Notes: generated by a model not told the origin, from the letters alone. A stretch of 35,327 nucleotides of DNA from Verrucomicrobiia bacterium (GCA_011525695.1 WYBX01000100.1:1-35327), one strand, 5' to 3'; positions 16,926-25,704 are shown, counted from the stretch's first letter. Program-made: numbers and translations.

Positions 16926-18422
16926 TTACTTTCCGCCACCAGTGGCGACGTGCATGATCTCCACCTCGGTCCATTCCGCCCGCGGCCGGACGGCGCACAA
17001 CTCGCCGCGGCACATCACGCCAATCGTGTCGCAGAGCCCCAGCAGTTCGGGCAGGTAGCTGCTGACCACGACCACCGCCTTCCCCGCCCCGGCCAGTTCG
17101 CCAATCAGCTGGTATATCTGCGCCTTGCTGCCGACGTCGATCCCCCGGGTCGGCTCGTCGAGCAGGAAGATCCGCGCCGGATGCTCGAGCAGCCGCGCAA
17201 TCGCCACCTTCTGCTGGTTGCCGCCCGAAAGTTCGCCGGCCAGCTGCAAGGGATCCCGATGCTTCACCCCCAGCGCTTCCAGCCAGTGCCGCGCCGCCGA
17301 CCGCTGCCGCCGGCCATTGATCCAGCCGAGCCGGCCAAATGCACCGAGCTTCGTCAGCGTCACGTTGTCGGCGAGCGACTGGGACAGCATCAGCCCCTCC
17401 TCCTTGCGGTTTTCGCTCAGGAAGCCGAGTCCCTGCGCCCAGCGCGCTCGCGGAGACGTTGCCGCATCCGGCGCACCCACCACGCAGACCTCTCCCGCCG
17501 CCAGCCGATCCAGTCCGAACACGGCACGCAACAGGTCCGTGCGGCCGGCACCGATCAGCCCGGCCAGTCCGAAGATTTCGCCGGCCCGCAACTGCAGCGA
17601 GCCACGGACGAGCCGCGGCGGGCTGGCGGCCGTCTTCACCTCGAGCACGATGGCGCCCGGCTCGTGCAGCTTCCGGGCGTACAGATCCTTCACCTCCCGC
17701 CCGGTCATCCATTGCACGATTTGCTCCAGGCTCGCCGACGCCATCTCGCCCGAGCCGACGGTTTCGCCATCCTTCAGTACCGTGTAGCGATCCGCAATCT
17801 GCCGGCACTCCTCGAGGAAATGGCTGATGTAGATGATGCTCACCCCCTGGGTTCGGAGCCGCTTGATGGTGGCGAACAGCCGCTCGGTGTCGGCCAGCGT
17901 AAGGCTGCTCGTGGGCTCATCCATGATCAGGATCCGCGGCCGGGTCAGCAGCGCGCGCGCGATCTCGATGACCTGCTGGCTGGCAATGCTGTAATCGCTG
18001 ACCGGTCGCTCGAGTTCGAAGTGCTCATGACCGAGCAGCGCGAGGGCCTCGCGCGCCTTGGCGGCCGCGGCCGAGCGATCAATCCAGCCGAAGCGCGCTG
18101 GCTCGGTGCCGAGCAGGATGTTTTCCCGGACCGACAGGTGCAGCGCGAGATTCAGCTCTTGATAGATCATCGCCACGCCCTTCACGCGCGCGTCGTGTGG
18201 ATCCGATGGCGCGAAGGGCCGGCCATCCAGTTCCATCGTCCCTGCATCCGGCTGATGCGCACCGCTGAGCACCTTCATCAACGTGCTCTTGCCCGCCCCG
18301 TTCTCACCGATCAAGGCATGCACCTCTCCTGGCCCCACTTCCAGCGACACTCCCCGCAGCGCCCGCGTGGCGCCAAATGCCTTCGCGATTCCCGTCAGCC
18401 GCAGCGCAGCAGTGGTGGTCAT
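16926..18422 (-). CDS. Sugar ABC transporter ATP-binding protein (RbsA/MglA-like)
   Basis: The 498-residue cytoplasmic ATPase has two tandem ABC domains, the usual form for CUT2 sugar importers. Domain 1 has Walker A GENGAGKST near residue 37, signature-type YSIASQQVIEIARAL and Walker B ILIMDEPTSSL. Domain 2 has the degenerate Walker A GLIGAGRTD typical of the second half of RbsA proteins, then LSGGNQQKVAIARLL and IFLLDEPTRGIDVG. I chose ATG 18422, which begins MTTTAALRLTGI, because the residues upstream overlap the previous gene and are not family-like. The gap to the upstream binding-protein gene is 25 bp, so co-transcription is likely; the permease follows after the tandem array. Confidence 0.94.
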   Translation of the reverse strand: MTTTAALRLTGIAKAFGATRALRGVSLEVGPGEVHALIGENGAGKSTLMKVLSGAHQPDAGTMELDGRPFAPSDPHDARVKGVAMIYQELNLALHLSVRENILLGTEPARFGWIDRSAAAAKAREALALLGHEHFELERPVSDYSIASQQVIEIARALLTRPRILIMDEPTSSLTLADTERLFATIKRLRTQGVSIIYISHFLEECRQIADRYTVLKDGETVGSGEMASASLEQIVQWMTGREVKDLYARKLHEPGAIVLEVKTAASPPRLVRGSLQLRAGEIFGLAGLIGAGRTDLLRAVFGLDRLAAGEVCVVGAPDAATSPRARWAQGLGFLSENRKEEGLMLSQSLADNVTLTKLGAFGRLGWINGRRQRSAARHWLEALGVKHRDPLQLAGELSGGNQQKVAIARLLEHPARIFLLDEPTRGIDVGSKAQIYQLIGELAGAGKAVVVVSSYLPELLGLCDTIGVMCRGELCAVRPRAEWTEVEIMHVATGGGK

Positions 18423-18447
18423 GCAGCAATCCGCCGGACGGGCCGGC

Positions 18448-19419
18448 TCACTTGAGATACTCGTCCAGCGGCGGCCGGACAATCTCCGCCATTTCCGGCG
18501 CGTGGAAGTTCTCGCGAGTGACAAACCCGACGCCGGTGTCGATCACGGGTTCCACCTTCTTCCCCTGGAGCACGGCCACCATCGTCTTCACGCCCAGATA
18601 GCCCATCCGCATCGGATTCTGGACCACCATCCCGTCGATGTCGCCCGCGAGGAGCCCCGCATTCAGCGTCTCGCCGGAATCGAAGGCGACGAACTTCACC
18701 TTGCCCGCCAGCCCGGCGTCGCGCAGCGCCAGCAGCATGCCGGCGGCGGAGGATTCGTTGCAGGCAAAGATTCCGTCGGTCTGCCGGCCAAACCGGTTGA
18801 GGAGATTCTCCGCCGCCCGCTTGGCGGTATCCCGCGTCGAACCGGCGTGCTGGTCCGTCGAAAGCAGCCGGATGCCGGGAAAATCGGCCTTCATCACCTC
18901 GAGAAAGCCCTCCTCGCGCTGCTCGGTGCTGGCCGAACCCACCATCAGCCGCAGCATGATGACATTGCCCTTGCCGCCGAGCATCCGGCCGAGTTCGCGG
19001 GCGGCGATCCTCCCGCCCTCGCGATTGTCGGTGGCGACGAAGCTTGCGGGGGCATCCGACTCCACCCCGGAATCGATGATCACAACGGGAATCCTGCCGC
19101 GCACCGCCATTTCCACCGGCGCCACCAGCCCGCGACGATCGAGCGGCGCCAGTACGATGCCGCTCACCCGCTGCGCGATGAAGTTTTCGACCACCTGGAT
19201 CTGCTGCTCCCGGTCATCCTCCTTCAGCGGCCCCTTCCAGATGAGGTTCACGTTCACTCCCTGCGTGGCCAGTTCGCGCTGCGCCTTCACGGCGCCGGCG
19301 TTGATCGATTTCCAGAATTCATGCGTCGTGCCCTTGGGGATGACGGCGATCTTGTACGATTCGGCGGCGCTGGCGGCCGGCAGCACCAAGGCGCAAAGCA
19401 GGAACACGAGGGATTTCAT
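18448..19419 (-). CDS. Sugar ABC transporter periplasmic binding protein (RbsB-like)
   Basis: The 323-residue protein from ATG 19419 starts with a signal peptide (MKSLVFLLCALVLPAASA then AESYKIAVIPKG). It is a type I periplasmic binding protein (Peripla_BP_4): TTHEFWKSINAGAVKA, then GIVLAPLDRRGLVAPVE, IPVVIIDSGV, ATDNREGGRIAARELG, a hinge region, FACNESSAAGMLLAL and FVAFDSGETL. It should capture a sugar or sugar derivative in the periplasm and deliver it to the permease encoded downstream. It leads the three-gene operon; no kinase, isomerase or LacI-type regulator is adjacent that would name the substrate. The divergent ElyC-like gene starts 129 bp away. Confidence 0.93.
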   Translation of the reverse strand: MKSLVFLLCALVLPAASAAESYKIAVIPKGTTHEFWKSINAGAVKAQRELATQGVNVNLIWKGPLKEDDREQQIQVVENFIAQRVSGIVLAPLDRRGLVAPVEMAVRGRIPVVIIDSGVESDAPASFVATDNREGGRIAARELGRMLGGKGNVIMLRLMVGSASTEQREEGFLEVMKADFPGIRLLSTDQHAGSTRDTAKRAAENLLNRFGRQTDGIFACNESSAAGMLLALRDAGLAGKVKFVAFDSGETLNAGLLAGDIDGMVVQNPMRMGYLGVKTMVAVLQGKKVEPVIDTGVGFVTRENFHAPEMAEIVRPPLDEYLK

Positions 19420-19548
19420 GACGTTGAACCGGGGATGAAATGGGGACACCCGCCATTAGCCAAAACGCGATTCCGGATGGCGAGCGGAAACTCCGCGCCG
19501 CGGAACGGCTCGCCCCCCGCCGCCTCCACCGTTTGTTTCGCTGCCGAC

Positions 19549-20337
19549 ATGCTCTTCTGGTTCAAAAAACTGCTTGGCTACCTGCTCATGCCGCTGCCGG
19601 TCTGCCTCGTGCTGCTCACGACCGGCGCCGTCCTGATGTTCACCGCGCGCCGCGCCCGGCTCGGCCGCACCCTGGTTCTGGCCGCCGCTGCGCTCCTGCT
19701 CGTGGGCAGCAACAAGCTCGTCAGCGCCTGGCTGGTTCGCCCGCTCGAAGCCCAATACCCTGCAATCGCAGATTACCAGCGGACGGCGCAACTGCCGGCC
19801 GGGCTCGTGGAATGCCAGTACGTCCTGGTCCTCGGCGCCGGCAATGGCAACCAGCCGGGGCTTTCGGCGCTCAACCAGCTGTCGCCCAGCGCGCTCTCCC
19901 GGATTGCCGAGGCCGTGCGGCTGCTCCAACTCCTGCCGGAAGCAAAGCTTGCGCTCAGCGGCCCCGCCGTCGGCCGGCATCCCAGCCATGCGGTCGTGCT
20001 CGGCCGGGCCGCACTGTCGCTCGGCATCACTGAAGACCGAATCGTGTTCATCGAAAAGGTCCGGGACACCGAGGACGAGTCGCTCGCCGCCCGGCAGCTC
20101 ATCGGCGATGCGCCTTTCGCCCTGGTGACATCCGCCTGGCACATGCCCCGGGCGATGGCGCTGTTCCGCCATGCCGGGCTCAACCCCGTGCCGTGCCCGG
20201 CCGACTTCACGGCGCGCGACGATGGCGACTGGCATTGGAACGACCTGCTCTGGGACATCCCTTCGCTGGAACGAAGCACCTGGGCCGTCCGGGAGCGGCT
20301 CGGTTATCTCTGGATCTGGATCCGCGGCCGTGGGTAG
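19549..20337 (+). CDS. YdcF/ElyC/SanA-family (DUF218) envelope protein
   Basis: The 262-residue protein has two N-terminal membrane segments (LLGYLLMPLPVCLVLLTTGA and a second around residues 36-52) and a DUF218 domain. That domain runs from YVLVLGAGNG through LALSGPAVGRHPSHA, AARQLIG and LVTSAWHMPRAMALFRHAGL to VPCPADFTAR. Length matches E. coli ElyC (about 259 residues), which acts in peptidoglycan and envelope-polysaccharide biogenesis; that role is transferred by family, not shown here. ATG 19549 is chosen because it starts the first membrane segment; the longer open frame upstream is a shadow of the ABC genes. It is divergent from the sugar transporter operon and followed by a 219-bp gap with hairpins. 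Confidence 0.88.
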   Translation: MLFWFKKLLGYLLMPLPVCLVLLTTGAVLMFTARRARLGRTLVLAAAALLLVGSNKLVSAWLVRPLEAQYPAIADYQRTAQLPAGLVECQYVLVLGAGNGNQPGLSALNQLSPSALSRIAEAVRLLQLLPEAKLALSGPAVGRHPSHAVVLGRAALSLGITEDRIVFIEKVRDTEDESLAARQLIGDAPFALVTSAWHMPRAMALFRHAGLNPVPCPADFTARDDGDWHWNDLLWDIPSLERSTWAVRERLGYLWIWIRGRG

Positions 20338-20343
20338 GCAGCC

Positions 20344-20402
20344 TGTCGGACTTACGGCGGCTCGATTTGAAGGCAGCGTAAGTGAGGGGAAATCATCCGA
20401 CA
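20344..20402. repeat. Nested inverted repeat
   Basis: TGTCGGA (20344-20350) pairs with TCCGACA (20396-20402), and directly inside it ACTTACG (20350-20356) pairs with CGTAAGT (20377-20383). The element starts just after the stop of the ElyC-like gene. It could be a structured terminator-like or small mobile repeat; there is no T-run. Confidence 0.5.
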
Positions 20403-20412
20403 TGCTGCCAAA

Positions 20413-20436
20413 CGAAAATGCCCGGGGGCATTTTCG
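20413..20436. terminator. Perfect palindrome, possible transcript hairpin
   Basis: CGAAAATGCCC and GGGCATTTTCG form an 11-bp perfect stem around GG. It lies between the ElyC-like gene and the DUF47 gene on the same strand. The stem contains its own T-stretch but none follows it, so an intrinsic terminator is only moderately likely; a protein-binding operator is the alternative. Confidence 0.4.
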
Positions 20437-20556
20437 AGGATTACCCAACCAAGCCATTTGAACAGAGGCAACCCGAGGAAATGAAGGAATACCCACCCGT
20501 CCGGGAAATTTGTTTCGCAATCGAGTCACCAGCCGCTAACTCCACATCCTCCTGCC

Positions 20557-21201
20557 ATGCTCTCCCTCAAGAAGCTCCTGGGAAAAGACGACAAATTCTT
20601 TGATCTGCTCGAGGCCGGCGCGGAGGAGGCCAAGACCTCCGTCGACCTTTTTGCCGCCTACATCAAGCGGCTGGCCACCGACCCCAGCCAGGGCGCCGGC
20701 GCGCTCGATGAATTCATCCAGACCCGCCGGAAGGAAAAGCGGATCCGCCACCTCATGACCGAGGCGCTCAGCAAGACCTTCGTCACGCCGCTCGAACGCG
20801 AGGACATCGAGGAGCTCTCCTTCGCCCTCTACCGGATTCCGAAGACCGTGGAAAAAATCGTGGAACGGCTCGCCATCTACCCCGGCCGGGTGCCGCATGC
20901 CGTCTTCCAGCGCCAGGCGGAGTTGATGTCCCAGGCGGCCGAGGCCCTGGCCTTCATGACCAAGCAGCTCCGCGGCGGCACCGACATCGAAAAGATCCGG
21001 GAGGCCAACGACCGGCTCCAGTTCGCCGAGGGCGAGGCCGACAAGGTCATGCTCGCCCACCTCAAGGACCTGTACCATGGGCCCTACGATGCCAAGGAAC
21101 TCGTCATTCTTCAGGTGCTGTTCGAAATGGTCGAGCAGGCGGTCGATCGCTGCCGCAATGCCGGCAATATCGTCGTCCAGATCGTGCTGAAACACTCCTG
21201 A
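20557..21201 (+). CDS. DUF47 (PhoU-like) phosphate transport accessory protein
   Basis: The 214-residue, mostly helical cytoplasmic protein belongs to the DUF47/PhoU-like family (COG1392). It starts MLSLKKLLGKDDKFFDLLEAGAEEA and contains the helical-bundle pattern with TPLEREDIEELSFALYRIPK and EADKVMLAHLKDLY. Members are usually encoded directly upstream of PiT phosphate transporters and are thought to modulate them. Here the PiT gene starts 34 bp downstream on the same strand, so an operon is near certain. The start ATG at 20557 fits the family N-terminus; no strong ribosome-binding site is seen. Confidence 0.92.
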   Translation: MLSLKKLLGKDDKFFDLLEAGAEEAKTSVDLFAAYIKRLATDPSQGAGALDEFIQTRRKEKRIRHLMTEALSKTFVTPLEREDIEELSFALYRIPKTVEKIVERLAIYPGRVPHAVFQRQAELMSQAAEALAFMTKQLRGGTDIEKIREANDRLQFAEGEADKVMLAHLKDLYHGPYDAKELVILQVLFEMVEQAVDRCRNAGNIVVQIVLKHS

Positions 21202-21235
21202 GCCGCCCCAGCCGCGCGATTCGATCTCCAGCATC

Positions 21236-22321
21236 ATGACGCTCTTCTTCGTCGTCCTGTTTGCCGCGCTGCTCTTCGAATACATCAATGGCTTTCATGA
21301 CACGGCCAATGCGATCGCCACGGTCGTCTCGACCAAGGTCCTCACGCCCCGAGTCGCCGTCATCTGGGCAGCGTTCTGGAACCTGATCGGCGCGCTTGCG
21401 GGCACCGCGGTCGCGAAGACGATCAGCAGCGGACTCGTCGAACCGAGTTCCGTCACGATGACGACCGTCCTCTGCGCGCTCGTCGCCGCGATCATCTGGA
21501 ACCTGTTCACCTGGTGGCTCGGGCTGCCCTCCAGTTCAAGCCATGCCCTGATCGGCGGCCTCTGCGGTGCGGCCATGGCGACGGCCGGCGGCGACTGGGG
21601 CATCCTGATCTGGTCCGATTTCGACGCGAAGGGCGCCGGGATCGGACTCTGGCCGAAGGTAGTCCTGCCGATGTTCACGTCCCCGCTGGTCGGTTTCATC
21701 GGCGGGGCGGTGCTGATGCTGTTCCTGATCGCCACCCTTCGGAAATTCACCCCCCGACTGGTCGGGCTGATCTTTGGCAAGGCGCAACTCGTCAGCGCCG
21801 GGTTCATGGGCTTCAGCCACGGTTCCAACGATGCCCAAAAGACCATGGGCATCATTACCCTGGCGTTGTTCACCGGCACGACCTCGGGGGCCTTTGCCGA
21901 GCTGCCAGCATGGGCCGGGTTCCTGCGGATCGAGCATTTCGGCGACATCCCGCTGTGGGTGGTCGTCACCTGTGCGTTGACCATGGCGGCCGGCACCGCG
22001 GCGGGCGGCTGGCGGATCATCCGGACGATGGGACACAAGATGGTGAAGATGCAGCCGGTGCATGGATTCGCCGCGGAGACGACGGCAGCCCTGATCCTGC
22101 ATGGCACCGCCACCCTGGGGATTCCCGTTTCGACCACGCATGTCATCTCCACCTCAATCATGGGTGTCGGCGCGACCAAGCGGCTCAGCGCGGTGAAATG
22201 GGGCGTGGTCGAGCGGATCATCTGGGCCTGGGTGCTGACGATCCCGATCACCGCCCTCCTTGGTTACGCGCTCGAACTCCTCGCGATCCGCGCGGAAATC
22301 GGGATCGCGAACGCGTCATGA
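21236..22321 (+). CDS. pit: Inorganic phosphate transporter, PiT family
   Basis: The 361-residue inner-membrane protein has about ten hydrophobic segments and the two duplicated PiT signature regions: NGFHDTANAIATVVSTKVLT near residue 19 and FSHGSNDAQKTMGIITLAL near residue 200. SSSSHALIGGLCGA and PVSTTHVISTSIMGVG are the matching repeat motifs. It should import phosphate (as metal-phosphate) driven by the proton gradient. It is shorter than E. coli PitA (about 500 residues) and matches the compact form usually paired with DUF47 proteins. The next gene begins 152 bp downstream on the same strand. Confidence 0.94.
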   Translation: MTLFFVVLFAALLFEYINGFHDTANAIATVVSTKVLTPRVAVIWAAFWNLIGALAGTAVAKTISSGLVEPSSVTMTTVLCALVAAIIWNLFTWWLGLPSSSSHALIGGLCGAAMATAGGDWGILIWSDFDAKGAGIGLWPKVVLPMFTSPLVGFIGGAVLMLFLIATLRKFTPRLVGLIFGKAQLVSAGFMGFSHGSNDAQKTMGIITLALFTGTTSGAFAELPAWAGFLRIEHFGDIPLWVVVTCALTMAAGTAAGGWRIIRTMGHKMVKMQPVHGFAAETTAALILHGTATLGIPVSTTHVISTSIMGVGATKRLSAVKWGVVERIIWAWVLTIPITALLGYALELLAIRAEIGIANAS

Positions 22322-22473
22322 GTTGCGGATCCGCGGACTGACGGTTCTCCGGCGGCCGCTGCGACCGGGCGTGAATGCCGCCGGACGCGTGAAATTGCCG
22401 CCGATCCCCATCGCAGGTGGACACAGCCCGGGCGATCATCAATAACGAATCGAGCGCATCATGCGCTCCTGCC

Positions 22474-24036
22474 ATGCGATTCATCGGTCCCTGGGTCCTG
22501 CTGGCCTTCACCTGGCCGCACCTCCTGCCGGTTGCCAGCCACGGCCAGGGTTCCGGCCAGCTTCCCTCCGCCCGGAATGGTGGCGGCCTGCGGCAGCCGC
22601 GGAGCTTGCCCGCCCCCATCTGCTTTCCCCCGGTGCCGCCGCCGCTCGATCAACCGGTTTCGCGGATCCAGCCGCCCGGCACGGGTGGACGATTCACGAC
22701 CCCGGAGGAACTGGGCGCCTACGTCAATGAGCCGTTCTATCCCCAGCTCAGCACGAGGCTGCTGACCAAGTCGCTCACGCCCAAGCAGGCGTCGGCCCTG
22801 GCGGATTACCGCAAGCGAAAGGTTGCGCTTCAGGCTGCGCTGCGGGCGGAACTGGAGCGCGTTCGGCCCCTGGAACCAGCCGAGCGTCGCAAGGCCCTGC
22901 AGGCGTTCGCCGCAACGCAGGCCGGCGCGCTGGCCAAACTCGAGCACGATGCCGAGGCGCTCCGCCGCGATCTCATCGCCACCGATCGAGGCTGGAACGA
23001 CCTGCGCGAATGGCGGCTGGACGACGATGCGCGCCGCGGCTTCTCACCGCGCGAGCTGGCACAGGTCATGCGCGGTTACGCCTTCTACAATCCGCACCTG
23101 CTCCCGGCGCAGCGCCGGCTCCTCCTCGAGATCATGATCGAGCTGTTGCTGGCGGGTGAAAATCCCGAGCAGGCGGCCGCCCGGCAAACCCACGCATTCT
23201 TCCAGCCCGAACTCGCCCGCGTCCAGTGGCCGGAACCCAGCTCCCCCGCCCTGGCGACCCGGATCGCCGCCTACCAGTCGACGAAGGCCCGGCTCAAGAA
23301 GGAACTTTACGACGCCGTCCACAAGGATGACGGCGCCAGGCTCGGCTTTCTCACCAGCCGGCTCCGCTCGCTTGACCAAAGGCAGAAGGACCGGCTCAAG
23401 GAACTCGAGACGCTCGCCGAGCAGATTCGGGAGGAGATGGCCGCCCTGCCCCCTCCGCCTCCGTCATCCGAGCGCCCGCCGCTTCCGCCGGGACTGTCCG
23501 GCCGAGTGGCGACCCTCGTGCGCGATCTTGCCGAGGCGGAGCGCGTCGCCACCGTGAAGCTCGAGCGGCTGATCAAGAAGCGGACCGATCCGCCGGTCCA
23601 GGTGCGCTATCGTTTCGAACCGGACGGGTTGCGGTTCGTGGTCGTACCGGCCGTCTCCCGCCGGCAGCAGCAAAAAACGGCAGCCGGAACCGGCGACGAG
23701 GTCGCGGAGCTCCGCGAACGGCTGAACGAAGTCGCCGACGAGTACGGCCGCCGGCTGGCCGACCTGACCAACGCCCTGGATGAGATCCGCCGCGAGGCCG
23801 GAACGCTCCTCGGCACCAATGACGCATCCAGGATCACCCGAGCCATCACCGCCACCAGCCGGCTGGCCGCCCTCCAGGAAACCCAGGAAGCCCAACGCGA
23901 TTATCGCGTGGCGGTGTTCGAGCCCGGCCTCTCACCCGAGCAGCGCCGGCTGCTCTTTGACGCTGCGATCGAGGATATGGGGCTGCCGCTGCCGCGGCCC
24001 GAAATGCAGCCGATCGAACGGGATCCGGCCTGGTAA
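22474..24036 (+). CDS. Unrecognised secreted helical protein
   Basis: I do not recognise the family. From ATG 22474 the 520-residue product has a signal peptide (RFIGPWVLLAFTWPHLLPVASHG), a Pro-rich stretch, the motif FTTPEELGAYVNEPFYPQLS, then long charged helices with coiled-coil character (EIRREAGTLLG and similar). A Pro-rich linker (ALPPPPPSSERPPLPPG) interrupts the helices near residue 325. A motif occurs twice: YNPHLLPAQRRLLLEIMIEL in the middle and FEPGLSPEQRRLLFDAAIED near the end, each after a helical block. This suggests a duplicated module. It lies 152 bp after the PiT gene on the same strand and is convergent with the porin gene. A periplasmic or envelope structural role is a guess. 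Confidence 0.7.
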   Translation: MRFIGPWVLLAFTWPHLLPVASHGQGSGQLPSARNGGGLRQPRSLPAPICFPPVPPPLDQPVSRIQPPGTGGRFTTPEELGAYVNEPFYPQLSTRLLTKSLTPKQASALADYRKRKVALQAALRAELERVRPLEPAERRKALQAFAATQAGALAKLEHDAEALRRDLIATDRGWNDLREWRLDDDARRGFSPRELAQVMRGYAFYNPHLLPAQRRLLLEIMIELLLAGENPEQAAARQTHAFFQPELARVQWPEPSSPALATRIAAYQSTKARLKKELYDAVHKDDGARLGFLTSRLRSLDQRQKDRLKELETLAEQIREEMAALPPPPPSSERPPLPPGLSGRVATLVRDLAEAERVATVKLERLIKKRTDPPVQVRYRFEPDGLRFVVVPAVSRRQQQKTAAGTGDEVAELRERLNEVADEYGRRLADLTNALDEIRREAGTLLGTNDASRITRAITATSRLAALQETQEAQRDYRVAVFEPGLSPEQRRLLFDAAIEDMGLPLPRPEMQPIERDPAW

Positions 24037-24097
24037 CCGGGCGCCCAGACCGGCCTCCAGGAATGTGCCTTTGAATCTAGGAATCGGACTTGGATTC

Positions 24098-24126
24098 ATG
24101 GAGGGCCGTGCTCCGTCACGGCCATG
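24098..24126. repeat. REP-type hairpin, single copy
   Basis: TGGAGGG-like head followed by stem GGCCGTG/CACGGCC around the loop CTCCGT. The stem differs from the 15661 copy at paired positions (GTG/CAC instead of GGG/CCC) while the loop is identical. It sits in the 132-bp gap between two convergent genes and may help end transcription there. Confidence 0.75.
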
Positions 24127-24168
24127 AAGACCAACGAGAAAAAGGAAAATCGTCGCGATGCATCCGGG

Positions 24169-25437
24169 TTAAAACTGCATCTGGAGCTGCGAACGAACCC
24201 CGATCGTCTTCGCCTCGGCGGGCGCACCATCGACACCGTCGCGGGTTTTGCCATAGGCCACGCCGAGCTGGTACTTCAGGTCGTTCCCGCTCAGATACCA
24301 GTTGGCCCCGGCATACCACCCCTCGAAACGGTCCATCGATGGCGCGGCGGGCGCCGAGCGGACGACATCCGGCAGCTGCACGCCATGACCATCCGTATCC
24401 AGCCACTCGTAACGCACCACCCCCTCCAGGTTCGGGGTCAGGAAAACGCTGGGTTGGAGAAAAAAACCCTCCGGGCCGGCGTCGGCGCCGGCTCCCCCGC
24501 CGCCCTCGACCTCCGCCCTCAGATACTCGCCCATGAAGCCCAATCGGCCGGCGGTGACCTGGGCATGGAGGGAAGTGAGCGTGAGATCGAGTCCGCGGCC
24601 ATGTTCCGCGAATCCCCTTCCTCCCTGGTCGGGCAGCCGGCCGGCGCCGATCCCGACCAGCCATGATCGGTCTTTCGCGGTCTGGCCGCGCAGCCCTACC
24701 GTCGCCCAGAGCGCCGGCTGGTTGTTGCCGCCGTTGCCGGACGACGAGGCGATCTCGAAATTCTCAATCCGCTCGGGATTGGTGATCGCGGCGCTGTAGA
24801 CCAGCTCTAGCGTGTCCGTGATGCCCCTGGTCCCGTCGAGGAACGCGCCAATCCGGTAGCTCGCGGCGCCCAGCCTTCGGCCGTTTTCGGGCTCGACGAA
24901 ATATCGGGTCACGCCCGACCGCTCGATCGATTTCAGATCCCCGCTGCTCGCCCGCTCCTCGTAACCGACGTTGACCTTCCGGAGCCCGAAGTTGAACGAG
25001 AGATCGTTGCCCGGTGTCCATTCGATGATCGCATCGTCATAGCCGGCGGAGGAAAAGTCGTACGTCACCACCGCGCTCCATTGCGGGTTCAGCCGCGCCT
25101 TCAGCGTCAGGTACATCCGCCGGAGGAAGGCGCGATCGGTCGCGGGCGGCCCGGATGTCGCGCCGTCCACATCGGTGTCGAGATGTGCGTACTGCAGCTG
25201 CAGCCGCATTCCGATGCTGAGCCGTTCGGTCGATTTTCCGCCCGGTCGCACGGGCTCGGATCCCGGCCTGCTCTCGCGCATGACCTCGGCCTGGATGTCC
25301 TCCGCCTCCTGCGCCGTCAGGATCCCCTTCCGAATCAGGGCATTGATCAACGCGCCCTGCTCTTCCGCGATGGCCGGGCACCCGATGACCAGAAATGCGA
25401 TTAGCAATGTGCGGTTCCAGAGGTTGGCGGCAAACAC
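24169..25437 (-). CDS. Outer-membrane porin, OprP/OprO (Porin_O_P) type
   Basis: The protein has a signal peptide (RTLLIAFLVIGCPAIAEEQG), then the short helical motif common before such barrels (ALIRKGILTAQEAEDIQAEV), then an antiparallel beta-barrel pattern of alternating strands from LSIGMRLQLQYAHLD to the C-terminal strand ending LQMQF, the terminal Phe expected for outer-membrane insertion. It resembles phosphate/polyphosphate-selective porins; given the PiT/DUF47 genes nearby, phosphate uptake is a reasonable inference, but anion selectivity cannot be seen. The start is uncertain: the open frame begins at 25656, but that part lies in a repeat cluster, and a GTG at 25437 places the signal peptide correctly. 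Length from there is 422 residues. Confidence 0.8.
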   Translation of the reverse strand: MFAANLWNRTLLIAFLVIGCPAIAEEQGALINALIRKGILTAQEAEDIQAEVMRESRPGSEPVRPGGKSTERLSIGMRLQLQYAHLDTDVDGATSGPPATDRAFLRRMYLTLKARLNPQWSAVVTYDFSSAGYDDAIIEWTPGNDLSFNFGLRKVNVGYEERASSGDLKSIERSGVTRYFVEPENGRRLGAASYRIGAFLDGTRGITDTLELVYSAAITNPERIENFEIASSSGNGGNNQPALWATVGLRGQTAKDRSWLVGIGAGRLPDQGGRGFAEHGRGLDLTLTSLHAQVTAGRLGFMGEYLRAEVEGGGGAGADAGPEGFFLQPSVFLTPNLEGVVRYEWLDTDGHGVQLPDVVRSAPAAPSMDRFEGWYAGANWYLSGNDLKYQLGVAYGKTRDGVDGAPAEAKTIGVRSQLQMQF

Positions 25438-25606
25438 GGTTCGAGGTCTTTGAATGATTGATACAACTGCGTGGCATCCTGCCAACCTCACGATTACGGA
25501 AGGATTATTCCCGCGTGGCAATCGGAACGATTGCACGGCCCGGGTGGTCGTAGGGGCGCGCCGCATCCCCATCAGGCGATGAGGGTCCGAATCAGGAATC
25601 AGAAAT

Positions 25607-25642
25607 GCATCCGTAGGGGCGCAGTCTTGCCTGCGCCCGCAT
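25607..25642. repeat. 36-bp direct repeat, copy 1
   Basis: Identical over 36 bases to 25669-25704. It contains a hairpin with stem GGGCGCAG/CTGCGCCC and loop TCTTGC, flanked on both sides by GCAT. Confidence 0.9.
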
Positions 25643-25668
25643 GACCTTTCGAACATTCATTCAACCAC

Positions 25669-25704
25669 GCATCCGTAGGGGCGCAGTCTTGCCTGCGCCC
25701 GCAT
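25669..25704. repeat. 36-bp direct repeat, copy 2
   Basis: Exact second copy of 25607-25642, starting 62 bp after the first, with a 26-bp spacer of unrelated sequence. Confidence 0.9.

Noticed and set aside
16827..18455. Plus-strand open frame starting in the heptanucleotide array
   Set aside because: Antisense to the ABC ATPase; its first residues are only translation of the tandem repeat.
25607..25704. Two-repeat CRISPR array
   Set aside because: Only two copies, an internal strong hairpin, repeats longer than the 26-bp spacer, and no cas genes nearby.
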